Below, piece by piece: positions 18,241 through 26,991 of a stretch of 64,000 nucleotides of DNA; positions within the stretch are counted from its first letter, which is position 1, and each line of letters starts with the position of its first letter. A program made the position numbers and the translations under genes. The DNA is from Bradyrhizobium barranii subsp. barranii (GTDB taxonomy: Bacteria > Pseudomonadota > Alphaproteobacteria > Rhizobiales > Xanthobacteraceae). The notes under the pieces are model-generated. The model was not told the origin of the DNA, ran no database searches, and saw nothing but the letters and a program-made list of their open reading frames with translations. The DNA is taken from positions 6,183,501 through 6,247,500 of the forward strand of contig NZ_CP086136.1 in NCBI RefSeq assembly GCF_017565645.3. The letters are read 5' to 3'.

Positions 18241-18647
18241 ATAAAACCTCCAAGTTGCTCATTTTACGGAGACCGGACCGTGAGGCCCCCCAGATCCCCG
18301 TCTTTTCAAATCCGCTCGGCCGCTTCGCGCTTTTGGACACACCCGCATCGACGCGAGGGACGTGAGCGAACCACCTGCAACGGGACGATTGAGTACCCCC
18401 CACCGTCACGGGCCAATATGCCTGCGCCGTTCCGCTAATCAAAATAGTTTATTTAGTCAGCTTTGTTGTTTCACTAAACCTGTGCCCCGAGTGCAACACC
18501 GCGAGTGAGGGAATATGCTGAGCTGATCATCTTTGTAGTTTTAGTGACAAAATTACCCTGCTCTGCACTTGCGTCAAGGCAGACTTGCGTGGACTATGGC
18601 CGTGCAAGACACCGGCCGGAAAAGAATCAGATCACGGGAGTGACGCT
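18241..18647. promoter_or_regulatory. Long intergenic region between divergent porin and marR genes
   Basis: No gene found in about 400 nt. It holds an inverted pair TCACTAAA (18471-18478) and TTTAGTGA (18540-18547), plus TTTAGT at 18452 facing ACTAAA at 18473. These AT-rich half-sites lie between the two start codons, so they are candidate operators for the MarR regulator at 18648, possibly acting on the porin. Confidence 0.45.
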
Positions 18648-19154
18648 GTGTCAGCGACCAGGAAGGAAGGGGCGCGCCTCCGCTCCATCGGCAATCTCGA
18701 TATCATCAGGCGTTTCACCTGGGAAATTTCGTCGATCAACATGTATCTGGAGGAGTTGCGTCAGTTCTGGGCGAGAACGCTGGGCATCAGCGGTCCGCAA
18801 TGGCTGATCCTGATGGCGATCTCCGACCTCGACAAGGACGACGGCGTGCCCGTCAACGTGGTCTCCAAGCTGCTCCACGTCGATCCGTCCTTCGTCACCA
18901 CCCAGTCCAAGCTGCTGGAGAAGAAGGGCCTGCTGCGGCGGCGGCCCTCGCCGACCGACGCCCGCGTGGTGCGGCTGTCGCTGGTCGAGAAGACGCAGAA
19001 GCACATCGCAAGCCTCAACGAGCAGTACAAAACGATCCGCGAATTCGTCTTCCAGGAATTCGACGAGAACGAACTGACCGAATTCACCGGCAAGCTGGCG
19101 ACGCTGAAGACCCGGCTCGAAAAGGCCTGCGTCAGGATATCCCTCGACTACTAA
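18648..19154 (+). CDS. MarR-family transcriptional regulator
   Basis: 168 residues. A helix bundle starts LDIIRRFTWEISSINMYLEE, then a winged helix with LGISGPQWLILMAISDLD, VNVVSKLLHVDPSFVTTQSK (recognition helix), LLEKKGLLRRRPSPTDARVV (wing) and C-terminal dimer helices. The GTG at 18648 has GGGAGTGA 7 nt upstream and begins SATRKEGARLRSIGN; an upstream ATG at 18585 gives an unlikely cysteine-rich extension. It is divergent from the porin gene across a region with TTTAGTGA inverted half-sites. Confidence 0.87.
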   Translation: MSATRKEGARLRSIGNLDIIRRFTWEISSINMYLEELRQFWARTLGISGPQWLILMAISDLDKDDGVPVNVVSKLLHVDPSFVTTQSKLLEKKGLLRRRPSPTDARVVRLSLVEKTQKHIASLNEQYKTIREFVFQEFDENELTEFTGKLATLKTRLEKACVRISLDY

Positions 19155-19156
19155 AA

Positions 19157-19199
19157 CATGATCCGGAAAAGTGCGAAGCGGTTTTCCGAAAAGATCATG
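19157..19199. repeat. Dispersed palindromic repeat
   Basis: CATGATCCGGAAAA (19157-19170) pairs with TTTTCCG (19182-19188) and GATCATG (19193-19199). It begins three nucleotides after the marR stop codon and separates convergent genes; it may serve as terminator. Confidence 0.75.
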
Positions 19200-19270
19200 C
19201 CCAAGCAACAACCTAAATCGCGATGACGATTCATCCCAATCTCATCGCGCTTTAAGACAGCAGGCGGCGT

Positions 19271-20388
19271 TCAGATCCGCCGCCCCGTGGCGCCCAGTTG
19301 CGATTCCAGCCAGTCGAAGATGTATTCGTTGGCAAGGCTGGGATTGTCCGCATGGGCCTGCGCCGCGCCGGTCTCCTGCGCGGTGAACACCTTCAGCACG
19401 ATGTCGGAGCTGCCGAGTCGCGACTTCTGCACGATCTGGCGCGCCCGGTCGGCCTTGAGCCAGCCGTCCTCGCCGAGCGTGATCAGCACCGGACAGTCGA
19501 CGCTCGAGGCCATCAACGGCGCCGACGGCACCGGGACGATGCTGAGGTCGCTCATCGCAAAGCGGTGGCGAAGAAGGATCGTTCGTGCAGGTCCCACAGA
19601 CCGCCGTCGCAGACGGCCGCGGCGAGCCTCGGCTCCTGCAACACCGCGCGCGCGACGAAGGAAGAGCCCCACCCGTCGGCCACGATGGCGACGCGATCGA
19701 AATCGACGTCGCCGCGTGTCTCCAGATAATCCATGACGCTGGCAATCGAGCTCTCGAGGTCGCGGCGCTGCAGGAGCGTGTCGGTATAGTCGTCACGCTG
19801 GTCGCCGAGCAGGTCCAGCGCGAGCATCGACAGTCCGCGTTCGCGCGCATGCGGCGCGAGCTTGAACAGGAATTCTTCCTTGCGGTGTCCGGGCTCGCCG
19901 ATGCAGATCACGGTCGGAGCCCGCTTGCCGGCCGGGGACGCAGGCAGGAAATAGCCTTGCAAAACGTGTCCGTCATCGGCCCAGGGAATCGTGACGACCT
20001 CGCCAGCCGGACCGCGCGCGGTGAGGAAGCGGCGCGCGCATTCCTGCATGGCGAGCACCGCGACCCAGCGGCGCTCGTCGGCCTGGTCCAGCGGCATCGC
20101 GGCCGCGCCGTAGTAGTTCATCGCCCGCAGCCAGTTGCGCTGCGCGGTCGCCATGTGGCCTTCCGCGAACGCCGCCTCGGCACGCTGCCGGTTGGCTTGC
20201 GCCAGCCGCTTCCATTCGCGGTGCCAGGACTGCTCGCCGCCCTGCTTGAGCTGCCGCGCGATCATCAGGCATTCTGCGATGGTGGCGCCACCCTCCTGCG
20301 CCGCGGTGAGGAGCCGCGTGAATTCAGCGGAAATATCCTCTCTCTCCGGGCAGAGGATCCAGTCATCGGAGAGGCATGCGGGTATCAT
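19271..20388 (-). pseudogene. Alpha/beta hydrolase, broken by a one-base deletion
   Basis: The first frame, from 20388, has the prolyl-oligopeptidase/FrsA-like layout: an N-terminal helical region with LIARQLKQGGEQSWHREW, then PTVICIGEPGHRKEEFLFKL, LSMLALDLLGD and VAIVADGWGSSFVARAVL (nucleophile elbow as GWGSS). It ends abnormally at ERSFFATALR. The missing end is in another frame at 19271-19565: RHRFAMSDLSIVPVPSAPLM, DCPVLITLGEDGWLK and FTAQETGAAQAHADNP (His region). TTC TTC CGC CAC is expected near 19562-19570 but one C is lacking. It may be a pseudogene or a sequence error. Two TetR-like palindromes lie upstream. Confidence 0.83.
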
Positions 20389-20584
20389 CGGAGCTACGCT
20401 TTATGATGGCGTTACCCCTGATCGACTAAACTATTTTGGTTCACCAACCAAGCTGCCGTGCGCCGAATGAGACCCGTTTCACATCACCATCGCTTGAACA
20501 TTGCTTGAACGACGGAGCATGTCGCATGCGTGACATTCCAAATCGTCATAAGGCGTCGGAAAGTGGCAAGAGGTGGCACGTAAA

Positions 20585-20618
20585 GTTACCTGCGTAACAT
20601 GTAAATTACCTGTGTAAT
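20585..20618. promoter_or_regulatory. Tandem palindromic operator (TetR-like)
   Basis: Two palindromes of identical design lie 20 bp apart centre to centre: GTTAC-CTGC-GTAAC (20585-20598) and ATTAC-CTGT-GTAAT (20605-20618). Core TTAC-CTGY-GTAA with two-helical-turn spacing is typical of cooperative TetR/AcrR binding. It lies about 200 nt upstream of the hydrolase start and downstream of the SDR gene; no cognate tetR is adjacent. Confidence 0.55.
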
Positions 20619-20697
20619 AATACGTCCGCACCTCTTGCCATGATGGTCGTCATACCTACATGCGCGGACGTTCGTTGACAGTCTCAGCCAAACCGAA

Positions 20698-21669
20698 TCA
20701 ACCGAGCCGCCAGCCAACTTCCTGCGTAAAGCTTTCATAGAAGGCGCGGTCGTAGGCCTGCTCCGGCGTTGCGCGCACGCGTTCGTCAAGGCGCTTTGCG
20801 TCTTCGCCCACAAGAATGCGCCACCGCTCCGCCTTGACCCCGTCGAGGATGATCTTCGCGGCCTGCGCAGCCGTCGTCGGCGCGTCCTCGAGGAAGCTGC
20901 GGGCGCGTTCGGCGAACGCAGCCTGGATGTCCTCGTCCGACATCTTGTCAGCATCCGGCACGCCAGCCGCGACCATGCGCTTGCGGGTCAGCGCGACCTC
21001 GTCGGCATTGAGCCGCTCCGACCCGTCGGCGCTCTGCACCTTGCGCGAATTGGAGACGATCGAGGTGCCGATATGGCCGGGCATCACCACCGAGCATTTG
21101 ACATGCGGCGCGTGCAGGCGAAGGTCGTTGATCAGCGCTTCGGTAAATCCTTTCACCGCGAACTTGGCCGAACTGTAGGCGGTGTGCGCCTGTCCCATGC
21201 CGATCGAGGCCCAGAAGCCGTTGACGCTCGCGGTGTTGACGATGTGGGCCTCGTCCGCCGCCACCAGCATCGGCAGGAAGGTGCGCACGCCGAGATAGAC
21301 GCCGCCCCAGCAGATGTTGAAGGTGCGCTCCCACTGCTCGCGCGTGTTGGTGAACAGGCTGCCGCCGCCACCGATGCCGGCATTGTTGAACAGGAGATGG
21401 ATCCGATCGGTCTTCTGCTGCTTGGCGAGCTCATCGCGAAACCGCTTGAGATGATCCTCGATCGAGACGTCGGCGACATGGGTCGTGACCCGCAGGCCCT
21501 GCGGCAGCTTCTCGACCTCGCAGAGCCGCTTGGTCTCGGCCATCGCGGCCTCCGAGACGTCGCACATCGCGACATTGCAGCCCTCGGCGACGAGCTGCCG
21601 TGCGAGCTCGCGTCCCATCCCCGTGCCGCCGCCGGTGATGACGGCGATCTTTCCTGCAAAATCCTTCAT
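20698..21669 (-). CDS. Short-chain dehydrogenase/reductase (SDR)
   Basis: 323 residues from the ATG at 21669, which has GGGAGGGA upstream; the longer open frame to 21834 is not needed. Classical SDR features: cofactor motif AVITGGGTGMGRELARQL (TGxxxGxG), LLFNNAGIGGGG, the catalytic Ser in NTASVNGF and the YxxxK pair in AYSSAKFAVKGF. Charged residues after strand 2 (MCDVSEAAM) favour NAD. The C-terminal extension (FAERARSFLEDAPTTAAQAA and beyond) is as in long SDRs of the CR families. It oxidises or reduces an alcohol/ketone; substrate unknown. The DapA-like gene lies upstream in the same direction. Confidence 0.88.
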   Translation of the reverse strand: MKDFAGKIAVITGGGTGMGRELARQLVAEGCNVAMCDVSEAAMAETKRLCEVEKLPQGLRVTTHVADVSIEDHLKRFRDELAKQQKTDRIHLLFNNAGIGGGGSLFTNTREQWERTFNICWGGVYLGVRTFLPMLVAADEAHIVNTASVNGFWASIGMGQAHTAYSSAKFAVKGFTEALINDLRLHAPHVKCSVVMPGHIGTSIVSNSRKVQSADGSERLNADEVALTRKRMVAAGVPDADKMSDEDIQAAFAERARSFLEDAPTTAAQAAKIILDGVKAERWRILVGEDAKRLDERVRATPEQAYDRAFYESFTQEVGWRLG

Positions 21670-21814
21670 CGGACTTCGGTCCCTCCCCTTGTCGGTATGT
21701 TTCTTCACAGCTGGCGCCGCGCATCGCGGCGCGCGCAAAATGTAGCAGCGCCGCATCCGCAGGTAAAAGCGGATCGGCGCTGCCATCTTCACATCAGTTA
21801 TTTCGGCCCGCGGA

Positions 21815-22723
21815 CTATTCGGCCGCTTCGACACGCACCCCGTTCAACGCGCCGAGTGCCTCCAGCGCCTTGCGGGTGGCGGCCTGCTGCGCCGGCGAGG
21901 CCTCCGGCATCGGTGCGCGCGGATAGGTCCTGGGCAAGCCCTGGAGCGTCTGGGCGTAACGCGTGCAGGCCGGCAGATTGTCGGCGATAACGGCGTTCCA
22001 CAGCGTCAACAGCTTCTTGTGCAGGTCGAGCGCGCGCGGATGGTCGCCCGCCTTCACCGCATCCCACAGCGCGACGGAGGCATGCGGCGCCGCGGTCAGG
22101 ATCGCGGCGATCGAGCCATGGGCGCCGAGCGTGTAGGACGGATACATGAGGGCATCGACCGCGCTGTAGATCAGCTTGTCCGGCGCCATCATCATGAGAT
22201 CCGCGAACAGCTTGAGATCGCCCGCGCTCTGCTTGACGCCGACCACCAGCGGCACCTCGGTCATGATCCGCACCAGCAGCGCGGGCGACAGATAGGACCA
22301 CGGCACCACGTTGTAGATGATGATGGGCATGCCGGTCTCATCAGCCATGGCGCGGAAGTGCGCGACCATCGCCTCGTCGTCGGGCTTGAACAGATAATGC
22401 ACCGGCGTGACCTGGAGCGCTGCGACATTCATGTCGCGCACGAGCTTGCCGCGACGGATCGCATCGCGCGTGGAGTCCACGATGATGCCGGCGATCACGG
22501 GAATGCGTCCCTTCACCGCCTCGACCGTCGCGGCCATCAGGTCGCGATATTCCTCGTGATCGAGCGTGTGGCCCTCGCCGGTCGAGCCGCCGGCCGCGAC
22601 GCCATGCGCGCCGGCGCCGATCATCCAGTCGACCTGGGCCGCCACGAGCCCAAGGTCGATCTCGCCGTCCTTCCGGAACGGCGTCGTCATCGGCGGGATC
22701 ACGCCGGTCGGTCGTGCCTTCAT
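21815..22723 (-). CDS. Dihydrodipicolinate synthase/N-acetylneuraminate lyase family aldolase
   Basis: 302 residues forming a DapA-type TIM barrel. It starts GVIPPMTTPFRKDGEID. It shows HGVAAGGSTGEGHTLDHEEY (substrate-carboxylate loop, GSTGE), the conserved Tyr in GMPIIIYNVVPW and the Schiff-base Lys in PLVVGVKQSAGDLK. It is unlikely to be the housekeeping DapA: divergent active-site loops and its position next to an SDR point to catabolism of a sugar acid or aromatic-derived keto acid. The downstream SDR (145 nt) may act in the same pathway, which is inference. Confidence 0.87.
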   Translation of the reverse strand: MKARPTGVIPPMTTPFRKDGEIDLGLVAAQVDWMIGAGAHGVAAGGSTGEGHTLDHEEYRDLMAATVEAVKGRIPVIAGIIVDSTRDAIRRGKLVRDMNVAALQVTPVHYLFKPDDEAMVAHFRAMADETGMPIIIYNVVPWSYLSPALLVRIMTEVPLVVGVKQSAGDLKLFADLMMMAPDKLIYSAVDALMYPSYTLGAHGSIAAILTAAPHASVALWDAVKAGDHPRALDLHKKLLTLWNAVIADNLPACTRYAQTLQGLPRTYPRAPMPEASPAQQAATRKALEALGALNGVRVEAAE

Positions 22724-23064
22724 GGTCTGCCCTCGCGTTTCCTTTGGTCCTGTGGCGGCCCCGCTCTTTTGACGAGTATCCGCCCGCTTCCGAGCCTATC
22801 GGCTGCGCGGGCCTTGTGAAGGGGCGGTTCGCGCGGCGCTGCCCCCACAATCGCTCATTCCTGCGTCCTTCCTCGCCCTTTTCCTTGGGGATTCCCCGTA
22901 TTTGCCCGGCTTCGGTTTAGGGGCAATTTTTTTACAATCCGAATCATCAAATGAGGTTGGACGCTGGGTCGAGTCGGCCAGATCAGCGTGTTGTTTGTGT
23001 CACAGGCTCTGGCACTCCGCTTGCATCCTCTTCGTGGTCTGAAACTACCGATGAGGTGACAGGA
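22724..23064. other. Intergenic region without a recognised gene
   Basis: About 340 nt between the divergent aldolase gene and the small gene at 23065. There is an AT-rich stretch near 22920-22950 (AATTTTTTTACAATCC). I see no clear promoter consensus or RNA structure. Confidence 0.4.
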
Positions 23065-23304
23065 ATGTTCGTGACCGTGGTTGCCGTGCTCTGCCGGCTG
23101 AGCGCAGCCAGCTCAGGCAGTTGCATCGAGGAAATCGTGACCGACAGCAACATGACGCCCGAGATGTCGATGATGCAGTGCGCGATCGGCGCACAGGCCC
23201 CGCTTGCCAAATGGATGGGCGAGCATCCGATCTATCACGCCAATTGGCGCCTCGAGCGCTACAAATGCGTGCCGGGTCACTACGAGATCAAGGGCCACGC
23301 CTAA
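23065..23304 (+). CDS. Small hypothetical protein, possibly exported
   Basis: 79 residues. The ATG at 23065 has AGGTGACAGGA upstream. The N-terminus (FVTVVAVLCRLSAASSGSC) is hydrophobic like a weak signal peptide with a cysteine. The body has EIVTDSNMTPEMSMMQCAIG, then PLAKWMGEHPIYHANWRLER and YKCVPGHYEIKGHA. Three or four cysteines suggest a periplasmic disulfide. I recognise the style as a common Bradyrhizobium small protein of unknown role. Confidence 0.7.
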   Translation: MFVTVVAVLCRLSAASSGSCIEEIVTDSNMTPEMSMMQCAIGAQAPLAKWMGEHPIYHANWRLERYKCVPGHYEIKGHA

Positions 23305-23426
23305 GGCCCCGCAAGACTACGGATGAGGAAACGCCCCGGAGGCCGCGTGGTCTCTCCGCGCGGGCACCGCTAGCGCTAGACCCTAATGCGGCGGCGCGCC
23401 CCTGTGACGACGATCACGCCTTCCCT

Positions 23427-24401
23427 TTAAGCCACTGCACGCAGAATGATCGCACGCGCCTGTCGCCCTTCCGGCGTCGGCATCAGCGCGAAATTGTGCG
23501 GCTGGTCACGGAGCAGATGCAGCTCGACCGGCACGCCCGCCGCCCTCGCGCGCTCCGCGAGATCGACGCTATCGGGATAGAGCAGATCGCGCGTGCCCGA
23601 AAAGATTGTCATCGGCGCGAGCGAACGGAAGGCGCCGTTGAGCGGGCTGACGAAGGGATGGCCGACATCGAGCTCGCCGGCATAGAGCCGCCCCGCCTCA
23701 ATGATCCCCGGAATGTCCTGGATCGGATCGCGGCCTGCGATCTCGACCTGCTCCGGACGGCTGACCGATGCATCGGCCGCGGGCGAGATCAGCATCAGCC
23801 GGCCCGGCTGCCGATGCCCGCAGTCGCGCAGCCACTGGCAGGCAGCGAGCGCCAGTCCCGCGCCGGCGGAATTGCCGACCACCGTGACCTTTGCGGGCCC
23901 GACATCCTCCAGCAGCATCCGCAACAGTTCGGCCGTCGCCGGCACGAGATCCTTGGCGGTGGCATGCGGCGCAAGCGGATAGATCGGCACGACGCAGACG
24001 ACGCGCGCCTTGCGCGTCATCTGGCCGACGAAGCGCCAATGCGCCGGCACGATCTCGTTGATGAAGCCACCGCCGTGCAAGAACATGACGTGGTTGCAGC
24101 CCTCATGGCCCGATGATGGCGCCGTGTAATAGACCGGCCATCCGCCCATCTTGGTCAACGTCACCTCGACGCCGCGGCCCAAACCCGTCGGCTCGTAGGA
24201 GGCCGGCTGCAATGCGAGTTTCTGCACATGCGCCTGCACGGCCTCGGCCGAGGCAAGGTGCTTCTTGAACGGAAGCTGCCGCAACAGCGCGTTGAAGCAA
24301 CGACTCTGCAGGCTCGGCGCGGGATCGCCGGATGGCCGCATCCCCAACAGCCGGCCGCCCGGACAGAACTGGAAGGCCGATGCGATCTTTGCAACGCTCA
24401 T
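23427..24401 (-). CDS. Alpha/beta hydrolase fold esterase (HSL/lipase family)
   Basis: 324 residues. The oxyanion motif HGGG is in VMFLHGGGFINEI, the nucleophile elbow is in VVGNSAGAGLALAACQW, the acid lies near IFSGTRDLLYPDS and the base is the His in LLRDQPHNFALM. These place it in the hormone-sensitive-lipase esterase family, acting on acyl esters in the cytoplasm. ATG at 24401 preceded by GGAGGAGACC. It is divergent from the TetR gene at 24527 across 125 nt that contain nested palindromes, so repression by that regulator is likely. Confidence 0.88.
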   Translation of the reverse strand: MSVAKIASAFQFCPGGRLLGMRPSGDPAPSLQSRCFNALLRQLPFKKHLASAEAVQAHVQKLALQPASYEPTGLGRGVEVTLTKMGGWPVYYTAPSSGHEGCNHVMFLHGGGFINEIVPAHWRFVGQMTRKARVVCVVPIYPLAPHATAKDLVPATAELLRMLLEDVGPAKVTVVGNSAGAGLALAACQWLRDCGHRQPGRLMLISPAADASVSRPEQVEIAGRDPIQDIPGIIEAGRLYAGELDVGHPFVSPLNGAFRSLAPMTIFSGTRDLLYPDSVDLAERARAAGVPVELHLLRDQPHNFALMPTPEGRQARAIILRAVA

Positions 24402-24474
24402 GTCAGGTCTCCTCCAGACCGGGCTCTCTGTATGGGCGACGAAAAGGCTTGTGTCGACCGCCGCCACATGCGGA

Positions 24475-24512
24475 TATAATGCGAGCATTCGCTCGCTTTT
24501 CATACTCGCATT
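24475..24512. promoter_or_regulatory. Promoter -10 and nested palindromic operator between esterase and tetR
   Basis: TATAAT at 24475-24480 fits a -10 for the tetR gene. Overlapping it is a perfect inverted pair AATGCGAG (24478-24485) and CTCGCATT (24505-24512). Inside is a second palindrome GCGAGC-ATTC-GCTCGC (24481-24496). The position between divergent genes makes it the likely TetR operator. Confidence 0.62.
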
Positions 24513-24526
24513 CGGATCGCAGGCCC

Positions 24527-25150
24527 ATGGCGCGCAAACCGCCGACAAAACCCCGGAAAAATGCCTTGCAAGCGCGATCGCGCGCCACCGTCGACGCGCT
24601 GGTCGAGGCAACCGCTCGCATTCTGGTCCGCGAAGGCTTTGAGAAAGCCAGCACCAACCGGATCGCCGAAATCGCCGGCGTCAGCGTCGGCTCGCTCTAT
24701 CAGTATTTTCCCAGCAAGGAGGCGCTCGTCGCCGCCGTGATCGACCGTCACAACGAGGAGATCATGGGCATCGTCCGTGCCGCCCTCACCGAGGTCGCCG
24801 ACCTGCCGATCGACAAAGCCGTGCGCCGCCTCGTCACCGTCGCGATCGAAGCCCACCGCATCGATCCCAAACTACATCGGGTGCTTGCCGAGCAGATCCC
24901 GCGCACCGGCCAGCTCAAGGACGTCGAAGCCTTCGACCGCGAGGTCCACACCCTGGTGCGCGCCTATCTCGAAAGCCGCCGCAACGAGATGCGCAAGATC
25001 GACCCGGGACTGGCGACCTTCATCTGCGTCAGTGCGATCGAGGCGGTCGCGCACAACACGGTGCTGAACCAGGCCGAGATGCTCTCGGAGAAGATGGTGA
25101 GGACGCTGGTGGATGAGACGACACGGATGGTGGTGGGGTATTTGAGGTAG
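24527..25150 (+). CDS. TetR/AcrR family transcriptional regulator
   Basis: 207 residues from ATG 24527. The N-terminal TetR domain has QARSRATVDALVEATARILV, then REGFEKASTNRIAEIAGVSV and GSLYQYFPSKEALVAAVIDR, the canonical HTH. The ligand-binding part has IDKAVRRLVTVAIEAHR and VEAFDREVHTLVRAYLESRR, similar to TetR_C_ regulators of esterases and efflux. It is divergent from the esterase. The last 235 nt of the gene (24910-25144) are repeated with only three internal base differences at 27423-27657. Confidence 0.92.
   Translation: MARKPPTKPRKNALQARSRATVDALVEATARILVREGFEKASTNRIAEIAGVSVGSLYQYFPSKEALVAAVIDRHNEEIMGIVRAALTEVADLPIDKAVRRLVTVAIEAHRIDPKLHRVLAEQIPRTGQLKDVEAFDREVHTLVRAYLESRRNEMRKIDPGLATFICVSAIEAVAHNTVLNQAEMLSEKMVRTLVDETTRMVVGYLR
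24910..25144 (+). repeat. Direct repeat, copy 1 (3' end of tetR)
   Basis: A 235-bp stretch nearly identical to 27423-27657. I count three internal base differences, plus divergence at the edges. The copies bracket a small gene and an IS3-family element. Confidence 0.92.
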
Positions 25151-25307
25151 TTTGCGAAAACGTCGCCTCATGCCCGCTCTACGCGGGAGAGCGGGCATCC
25201 TGCTAAGCAGTTGATTTATCTGCGGGCTGCATTGAGCCGAGCCCATGGCCATGAGTTTTCCATTTTTGATGGCGATCAATTCAGCTTTCCTATTGAGGAC
25301 AAAACAT

Positions 25308-25520
25308 ATGCCCAAGAAAAATTGCCTGATAGTCCATGCCGCCGGAAGACAGCTCGACCTACTGCGCGGAGAGGCTTCCCGCATTGCGAAGGCGAACAAG
25401 GTCGACTGGTGGATCGATCGTGCCGACGTCGGCACACTTTTTTGCTTTGAAGACGCAAATGCTACAGATGCCTTCGCTCGCACCTGCGACAACTTCGGAG
25501 TCCGATGCCAAGACGGCTAG
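25308..25520 (+). CDS. Small hypothetical protein
   Basis: 70 residues from ATG 25308 with GAGGAC upstream; an earlier ATG at 25245 would add a hydrophobic extension. The sequence (CLIVHAAGRQLDLLRGEASR then IAKANKVDWWIDRADVGTLF and CFEDANATDAFARTCDNFG) looks like a compact alpha/beta protein. A GC hairpin (25530-25554) follows the stop. I do not recognise the family. It lies inside the segment bracketed by the tetR repeats. Confidence 0.55.
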   Translation: MPKKNCLIVHAAGRQLDLLRGEASRIAKANKVDWWIDRADVGTLFCFEDANATDAFARTCDNFGVRCQDG

Positions 25521-26017
25521 CTCAAAAACCCCGCCGACTTTGTGAGCCGGCGGGAGTTGAGTGAATACCTACGAAAACCGGCCCATCGCCAAACGCGCGT
25601 CGGACGGTGGGGCCGTTCCGGGTGGATGGCGAGACCTTGAGGAGGTCCAGATTCGCCACAGACCGATTTTTCAATCTCTCCCTTGGAGAGTCGTTCCTCA
25701 GACGCCGCGATGCCAATATTTTTGTGATCTGGCGCAAAAGGAAGGCCCCAGCCAATGGGGAAGACTGGGGCCTTCACAGGCCTTGCGATGGATCACACGC
25801 AAGACCGATCGCTGGATAGCTGCAGGAGCGCTCGTTCCTCCTGCGGAACCAATCTCGACCCAAGTTGGCTGCAACTCCAGATGAGTCGCGAGAGCCAGCA
25901 TTCCAGCAGCCAAATCGGGGCTAGAGTGTGTCCGAAGTTGAACTAGACGCGGGCGAAACCAACGTGCTGAAGCCGCGATCCAACTCGAGTGTTTCGCAAA
26001 TCATCGATTCTTCGTAG
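25521..26017. other. Gene-free region with hairpins, left of the IS
   Basis: Hairpins: CCCGCCG/CGGCGGG (25530-25554) and an 11-bp perfect stem GAAGGCCCCAG/CTGGGGCCTTC (25741-25751, 25765-25775). Short open frames here lack start signals and protein-like composition. The 25522-25556 stretch (CAAAAACCCCGCCGACTTTG then TGAGCCGGC) recurs at 32211-32245 in the prophage. Confidence 0.5.
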
Positions 26018-26163
26018 AGAGCTGGCCCCGGTTGTTTGGACAGCGCCCCGCTGGATTTAAGTGGATTCCTGCCGGGTTATGCTGAACGCGGGGCTTTACG
26101 GTTTTGTCGTTGCGTCGGGAGGGCGTAGCCCGACCAGAGCGACGACAAAACCGTCGGCGACGG

Positions 26164-26991
26164 TCATGCGGCCATCACCATAGCTTGCGTGCCGAAGTAA
26201 GCCTCGTCGGGCGTGCGCCCGTCAAGGCTCGAGTGAGGGCGTCCCTGATTGTAGAAGGCCAGATACTTGGCAATTGACGCTCGCGCCTCGGACACGCTGT
26301 CGTAGGCGCGGAGATATACTTCTTCGTATTTGACCGTGCGCCAGAGCCGCTCGACAAACACGTTGTCGCGCCAGGCGCCCTTGCCGTCCATGCTGATGGC
26401 GATCTTCGCGTCCAGCAGCACATCGGTGAACTCGAGGCTGGTGAACTGGCTGCCCTGATCCGTGTTGAAAATCTCGGGCCTGCCGTGCTTCGCCAACGCC
26501 TCCTGGACCGCTTCGACGCAGAAGGCCGCCTCCATTGTGATCGAGACGCGATGGGCCAGGACCCGTCGGCTGAACACATCGACGACCGCCGCGAGATAGA
26601 CGAAGCCACGCCGCATCGGAATGTAGGTGATGTCCATTGCCCACGCATGGTCGGGCCGCTCGATCTTCAATCCGCGCAACAGGTACGGGTAGATCTTGTG
26701 ACCCGGAGCCGGCTTGCTCGTGTTCGGGCGACGATAGACCGCCTCGATCCCCATGCGCTTCATCAGCGTCGCGATGTGGCGGCGACCGGCGTATACGCCC
26801 TCCCGCCGCAGCAACGATCGCAGCATACGCGCTCCCGCGAAGGGATAATCGAGATGCAGCTCATCGAGCCGACGCATCAAGGCAAGGTCCTCGGCCGAAA
26901 CTGGCCGAGGTTCATAGTAGACCGTGCTGCGAGCCAGCTTCAGGACCTTCGCCTGGCGCACGATAGAAAGATCATGATCGCGGTCGATCAT
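26164..26991 (-). CDS. IS3-family transposase OrfB (DDE integrase core)
   Basis: 275 residues with the rve core: first Asp in HAWAMDITYIPMRRGFVYLA, second Asp in IFNTDQGSQFTSLEF, Glu in WRDNVFVERLWRTVKYEEVY. The N-terminal HTH_21-type region has RSTVYYEPRP and YPFAGARMLRSLLRREG. It overlaps orfA by ATGA, so translation is coupled or occurs through frameshift fusion. It looks intact. Confidence 0.93.
   Translation of the reverse strand: MIDRDHDLSIVRQAKVLKLARSTVYYEPRPVSAEDLALMRRLDELHLDYPFAGARMLRSLLRREGVYAGRRHIATLMKRMGIEAVYRRPNTSKPAPGHKIYPYLLRGLKIERPDHAWAMDITYIPMRRGFVYLAAVVDVFSRRVLAHRVSITMEAAFCVEAVQEALAKHGRPEIFNTDQGSQFTSLEFTDVLLDAKIAISMDGKGAWRDNVFVERLWRTVKYEEVYLRAYDSVSEARASIAKYLAFYNQGRPHSSLDGRTPDEAYFGTQAMVMAA

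Noticed and set aside
20698..21834. Longer start for the SDR at 21834
   Set aside because: The extra 55 residues are Arg/Cys-rich and not SDR-like; the ATG at 21669 has a strong ribosome-binding site and begins the first beta strand.
25561..25884. Possible protein of 107 residues left of the IS
   Set aside because: No ribosome-binding site, no recognisable motif, and it runs over an 11-bp perfect hairpin.
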